This document shows, in pieces, positions 7,201 to 9,801 of a stretch of DNA of 9,801 nucleotides (position 1 is the stretch's first letter; the number at the start of each line of letters is the position of its first letter). The DNA is from Pseudomonadota bacterium. Lineage in GTDB: Bacteria > Myxococcota > Myxococcia > Myxococcales > Myxococcaceae. The DNA is taken from NCBI GenBank assembly GCA_023424585.1, contig JAFADT010000388.1, positions 1 to 9,801 on the forward strand. Reading direction: 5' to 3'. Both the position numbers and the translations under genes were made by a program. Below the pieces are notes generated by a model. It was not told the DNA's origin. It made no database searches and saw only the letters and a program-made list of their open reading frames with translations.

Positions 7201-7340
7201 CGTCGTCTCCGTGTGTCGGTCGGGATGAAGCAGCCGGGGCCGGACACGGGGCGTGTGAGGTTGCACGGTCGCCCCGGCCGGAACTCGGCGGGGCGGGAAA
7301 CCGTGCGCTCGTCAGGCCACCGACACGCGCACCGGACCCA
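7201..7340 (-). promoter_or_regulatory. Putative threonine attenuator: alternative hairpins between the leader ORF and thrS
   Basis: Minus-strand RNA segments can pair in competing ways. Segment 1:2 is GACCCA (7369-7364) with TGGGTC (7340-7335). Segment 2:3 is CC-g-GTGCGC (7335-7327, one bulged base) with GCGCACGG (7308-7301). Segment 3:4 is GCACGGT (7306-7300) with ACCGTGC (7269-7263), enclosing CGCCCCG (7295-7289) with CGGGGCG (7276-7270) and CCG with CGG, about 17 bp in all. Pairs 2:3 and 3:4 share 7306-7301 and exclude each other. The thrS Shine-Dalgarno GGAG is at 7210-7207, and CCGTGT (7249-7244) can pair with ACACGG (7214-7209) over it. No U-tract follows 3:4, so control of transcription or of translation are both possible. 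Confidence 0.6.
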
Positions 7341-7395
7341 CGCCCGCCGAGGCGGTGGTGGTCTGGGTCGCGGTGGTGGTGATGACGAGGCTCAC
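7312..7395 (-). CDS. Threonine-rich leader peptide of thrS (attenuation peptide)
   Basis: A 27-codon ORF reading from GTG (7395-7393) to TGA (7314-7312). Residues 6-14 are TTTATQTTT: seven threonines in nine positions, all ACC, created by an 11-bp direct repeat (7352-7362 and 7370-7380 on the plus strand). Third positions are G or C in 26 of 27 codons, so the frame looks translated. It resembles the E. coli thr operon leader peptide (core STTITTTITITT) in design, not by alignment. The peptide itself probably has no function; ribosome stalling at ACC codons when charged tRNA-Thr is scarce would favour the 2:3 RNA pairing and thrS expression. Start is uncertain: GTG 7395 has no close Shine-Dalgarno and may be leaderless. 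An alternative TTG at 7431-7429 has GGAG six bases upstream and would give 39 residues in the same frame. Confidence 0.7.
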   Translation of the reverse strand: MSLVITTTATQTTTASAGVGPVRVSVA

Positions 7396-7431
7396 GCGAC
7401 AACAAGTGCTCCCGAAGGCACGCAAAGTCAA
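7396..7431 (-). promoter_or_regulatory. Candidate sigma-70-type promoter for the leader-thrS transcript
   Basis: On the minus strand TTGACT (7431-7426) is a strong -35 match. An 18-nt spacer is followed by ACTTGT (7407-7402) as a weak -10. Six bases later is G7395, the first base of the leader GTG, which would make the leader leaderless. The spacer also contains a small hairpin, GTGC...GCAC (7421-7406) with a CTTCGG-like turn, followed by TTGTTGT. That hairpin could instead end transcription of the upstream OPT transporter gene (stop at 7455-7457). Confidence 0.4.
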
Positions 7432-7454
7432 GCCGCGCTCCGGGACAGGGGGCG

Positions 7455-9302
7455 TCAGCCCAGCAGGGCCAGCAGGCCGGCGAGGCCGACGAACAGGTAG
7501 AAGAGCGACTCGCCCGCGATGAGGCCGCCGCCCACCAGCGACATGGTGCTCATGTCCTCCGGCAGCACCGCCTCCCCAGGGGCGGGCGCCTTCCGCACGC
7601 GCTTGGACACGGTGTTGAAGACGGACGTGAGGATGCCGCCCGTGCCGAACCAGAGGGTCGCCGGCAGCGCGATGAAGCCGCCGAACGCGGTCGCGTAGGG
7701 GCTGGCCAGCACCAGCGAGTCCATCACCCAGCCCACGCCGAAGCCCGTGCGCGAGCCCTGCACGAAGCGCAGGTAGGCGGGGTTGCGGCGGACCACCTTG
7801 CGGATGACCTCCAGCGTGAAGCCGATGCACAGGCCCACGAGCAGCGCCTTCACCTTGTGGTCCGACAGCGCGCCCAGGTCGCGGATGGCGCCCACGAACT
7901 TGTACGTCATCGCGGAGCCCCACTGGCCCACCTTCACGTCCGGGTGGTCCAGCTGGTTGACGGACAGCACGGGGTACGCGCCCATGAACACGCGCGCCAG
8001 CACCACGCACAGCACCGCGCCCATGAAGATGCCCAGCACCTGGTAGCGGAACTGCACCACGCGGTTGGTGCCCAGGCGCCACCCGGTGGAGCGGTCCTGC
8101 TGCATGTCGCAGCCCACCGACGTGGAGATGAGCAGGATGGAGGACGCCATCAGGCCCACCAGCGGATCCTTCAGGCCCAGCAGCGACATCAGCAGCACGG
8201 ACATCACGAAGGCGCTGGAGATGGGGTTGTTGTCGCTGATGCCATAGGCGATGCCGTTGATGAGCACGAACAGGAGCGACAGCGCGAGCCCGAAGACGAT
8301 GAAGCCCGCGGGCTGGTGCAGCACCTGCGTGGCCACCGCGACGACGGCCGCGCCCCAGCCCACCACCCAGGCGATGAGCCGGGGCACGTTGACCTTCTTC
8401 CACGCGGGCTCGGTGTCCGCCGGCGCCTGCGCGCGGCCCCGGATGCGGTCCACCGCCTGCACCGCGAGCAGCGCCAGGTCCACCAGCGCCGCGCCGCAGA
8501 TCATCGCCAGCGAGACGAGGAAGCCGATCTTCCGGTACGGATCCTGCGGCCCCAGCCACCCGATGCGCTGGAGGTACGGCGTGATGGCGAAGCCGACGAG
8601 CCCCATGACCATGGCGGGCACCGTGATGCGGCTGCCCACCACCATGCCGGCGCCCACCGTGGAGCTGCTCACGCTCAGCGCGGCGATGGCCGCCACCTTC
8701 TCCGTGAGCCACGCGGCCAGGATGCCCAGGCCGGTGCCGCCGCCCAGCTTCGCGATGGAGGCCTTGAGCAGGCGCTTGTCCGTGAGCGCGCGCAGGATGT
8801 TGGCCACCGCGTAGCCGGACGGGTAGTCCAGCTGGAGCCGGTCCACGAGGAGCGGCGTGTAGAGCATGCCCACGCCCACGCCGAACATGCCCACGCACCC
8901 GACGAAGAGCATCAGCTGCCACGCGGGCGGCTGGGGCATGCCCAGCCACACCATGGACTGGATGAGCACGGACATGGCGCACAGCGAGGCCACCGACGCG
9001 GCCATCGTCTGCATGTAGTTGGCGCCGTGCTTGCCCTCCGCGCCGTAGCCGTAGGTGACGACGCTGCCGAGGATGCCGGACAGCACCTGGCTGGCGACGA
9101 AGAAGCCCAGGCTGAAGTTCATGTACGACGCGGCCACGCCGCCCAGCGGGCCCAGGAAGAAGATGGCCACCGACGCGAGCAGCAGGTGGTACTTCCACGT
9201 GCCCACCGCGGGCAGGAAGCGGAAGCGCGGCGCGACGGCGTCGGGCACGGAGGACAGGGGGGCGGAAGGCTCCGGCGGGAGCGGCTCGGCGGGGTGGGCC
9301 AT
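7455..9302 (-). CDS. OPT-family (oligopeptide/YSL-type) membrane transporter
   Basis: 615 residues from ATG 9300-9302. The frame is open further upstream, but that would run into the divergent gene's promoter, and MAHPAEPLPP looks like a natural soluble N-terminus (residues 1-35) before the first membrane segment. At least a dozen hydrophobic segments are visible, for example about 38-60, 64-84, 100-120, 127-150, 183-209, 226-244, 259-282, 308-327, 333-352, 365-394, 421-441, 520-555 and 586-613. Family features include GGGTGLGILAAWLTEK (187-202), SDNNPISSAF (356-365) and SVGCDMQQDRSTGWRLG (395-411), the counterpart of the OPT motif with D-x-x-Q-D-x-x-TG. OPT proteins are inner-membrane importers of oligopeptides or metal chelates; the substrate cannot be read from sequence. 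No Shine-Dalgarno precedes the ATG (CCCTCCCCTACACCC), which is odd. The gene is divergent from the right-edge ORF and upstream of the thrS leader. Confidence 0.85.
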   Translation of the reverse strand: MAHPAEPLPPEPSAPLSSVPDAVAPRFRFLPAVGTWKYHLLLASVAIFFLGPLGGVAASYMNFSLGFFVASQVLSGILGSVVTYGYGAEGKHGANYMQTMAASVASLCAMSVLIQSMVWLGMPQPPAWQLMLFVGCVGMFGVGVGMLYTPLLVDRLQLDYPSGYAVANILRALTDKRLLKASIAKLGGGTGLGILAAWLTEKVAAIAALSVSSSTVGAGMVVGSRITVPAMVMGLVGFAITPYLQRIGWLGPQDPYRKIGFLVSLAMICGAALVDLALLAVQAVDRIRGRAQAPADTEPAWKKVNVPRLIAWVVGWGAAVVAVATQVLHQPAGFIVFGLALSLLFVLINGIAYGISDNNPISSAFVMSVLLMSLLGLKDPLVGLMASSILLISTSVGCDMQQDRSTGWRLGTNRVVQFRYQVLGIFMGAVLCVVLARVFMGAYPVLSVNQLDHPDVKVGQWGSAMTYKFVGAIRDLGALSDHKVKALLVGLCIGFTLEVIRKVVRRNPAYLRFVQGSRTGFGVGWVMDSLVLASPYATAFGGFIALPATLWFGTGGILTSVFNTVSKRVRKAPAPGEAVLPEDMSTMSLVGGGLIAGESLFYLFVGLAGLLALLG

Positions 9303-9373
9303 GGGTGTAGGGGAGGGTACCGGCCCCGCCCGGGAGCCACAACCCGCCAGGACGCGAGCGGCCCGGCGGCCGG

Positions 9374-9395
9374 TCGCAAGCGCAGGCCCTTGCGA
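9374..9395. promoter_or_regulatory. Operator-like dyad in the divergent OPT / right-edge ORF intergenic region
   Basis: TCGCAAG (9374-9380) and CTTGCGA (9389-9395) are perfect 7-bp inverted arms separated by 8 bp. The centre is about 40 bp upstream of the plus-strand ATG and about 82 bp upstream of the OPT start, a natural place for a regulator shared by both genes. No clear -35/-10 pair was found in the 122-nt gap (9303-9424). Confidence 0.35.
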
Positions 9396-9424
9396 AGGCC
9401 CAGGCGCCATGCGAGTCCGCACGC

Positions 9425-9801
9425 ATGCGATTCACCCTGCACCGCGGCGTGAGCCTGGCCGTCCTCGCTTCCGCCCGCACGGAGGCCGACCACCACGAGG
9501 ACCTGGGGTGCAGCATCCAGGGCCCGACCGCGCGCCCGGTGCGCCGCGCGCAGGTGCCGCTGAAGCGCCACATCGCCGCGCTGGGCCGCGACGGCGCGCT
9601 GCGCGAGGCGGACGCGCTCATCCGCTGGCTGGAGGACACGCCCCGCTACGCCGCGCTCTGCCAGGGCGCGAAGCGGCGCATGGGCCGGCGCGTGCTGCGC
9701 GAGGACGTCCTCTTCCCGGATCCGCTGCGCCACCGGCCGCGCGTGCTGCACCTGCGCCAGGGCTCGCTGGGGCTGGACGTGCCGGTGCGCGCGAGGGACT
9801 G
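9425..9801 (+). CDS. Unrecognised protein, N-terminal part, cut by the right edge
   Basis: The frame is open from ATG 9425-9427 to the window end: 125 codons with no stop. Only three codons (CGA, GCT, GAT) end in A or T, which strongly supports real coding on this strand over the overlapping minus-strand frames. The family is not recognised. The visible part is basic and arginine-rich, soluble, without signal peptide or membrane segment. It has an amphipathic, probably helical stretch (about 45-92: PLKRHIAAL, EADALIRWLEDTPRYAALCQ, KRRMGRRV) followed by LFPDPLRHRPRVLHLRQGSLGLDVPV. Two cysteines (Cys29, Cys79) are isolated. The ribosome-binding site is weak (GAG at 9413-9415), so a different start or leaderless initiation is possible. 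It diverges from the OPT transporter, with a 22-bp dyad between them, which may mean joint regulation. Confidence 0.7.
   Translation, partial: MRFTLHRGVSLAVLASARTEADHHEDLGCSIQGPTARPVRRAQVPLKRHIAALGRDGALREADALIRWLEDTPRYAALCQGAKRRMGRRVLREDVLFPDPLRHRPRVLHLRQGSLGLDVPVRARD

Noticed and set aside
5998..7266. A longer ThrRS starting at 7266
   Set aside because: The extra 22 residues have no similarity to a TGS domain, have no ribosome-binding site, and would overlap the attenuator hairpin; ATG 7200 has GGAG at good spacing.
7352..7380. The ACCACCACCGC direct repeat as a simple microsatellite or CRISPR-like repeat
   Set aside because: Only two copies, in frame within an ORF giving Thr-Thr-Thr twice with strong G/C third positions, directly upstream of a ThrRS gene; the coding explanation is better.
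7406..7421. A hairpin GTGC...GCAC followed by TTGTTGT as the OPT terminator
   Set aside because: Only four outer base pairs with a mismatch, and it falls in the spacer of the candidate leader promoter; kept only as an alternative within that entry.
6154..7500. A 448-codon plus-strand frame opposite thrS
   Set aside because: Shadow frame; the minus strand shows all ThrRS motifs, and the shadow overlaps the leader region in an arbitrary way.
7857..9452. A 531-codon open frame on the plus strand opposite the OPT transporter
   Set aside because: His/Gln/Arg-rich shadow of a membrane-protein gene; no start signal or domain.
1..9801. tRNA or rRNA genes, CRISPR arrays, insertion sequences, prophage or anti-phage genes
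   Set aside because: No cloverleaf-like segments, repeat-spacer arrays, transposase motifs or att-like repeats were seen by eye on either strand.

Overview
The window is high-GC DNA with very strong G/C preference at third codon positions. It has a full-length-type PurL and secreted, multidomain chitinase-like enzymes, and it looks like a myxobacterium (Myxococcus/Corallococcus relatives). That assignment rests on composition and gene style only, because no search was possible.

Layout, left to right. (1) The 3' end of purL (+) runs in from the left edge and ends at 1071. It converges on (2) two tandem paralogous secreted GH18 chitinase-like genes (-, 1091-3001 and 3131-4819). A 14-bp perfect hairpin overlapping the purL stop separates the two transcription units. 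(3) msrB (-, 4872-5294) lies 52 nt upstream of the second chitinase gene and may share its transcript. (4) A divergent 217-nt intergenic region leads to a small two-CBS-domain protein (+, 5512-5931). (5) A bidirectional-terminator-like hairpin (5941-5983) separates it from a short threonyl-tRNA synthetase (-, 5998-7200) that has only the catalytic and anticodon-binding domains. (6) Upstream of this synthetase is a 27-codon threonine-rich leader ORF (7312-7395, -), containing TTTATQTTT all in ACC codons, followed by mutually exclusive RNA pairings. (7) An OPT-family transporter (-, 7455-9302). (8) A divergent 122-nt region with a 22-bp dyad leads to an unrecognised gene (+, 9425 to the right edge).

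The most interesting element is the thrS leader. A short peptide with seven Thr codons in nine positions sits directly upstream of a threonyl-tRNA synthetase. Downstream of it are segments that can pair in the classical 1:2 / 2:3 / 3:4 arrangement. This matches the logic of amino-acid attenuation (as at E. coli thrL-thrABC), here applied to an aminoacyl-tRNA synthetase that lacks the N-terminal TGS and editing domains. The likely reading is a second, stress-induced or resistance-type ThrRS that is made when charged tRNA-Thr runs short. The rest of the window looks like ordinary housekeeping or degradative gene content, with several inverted repeats that may be operators or terminators.
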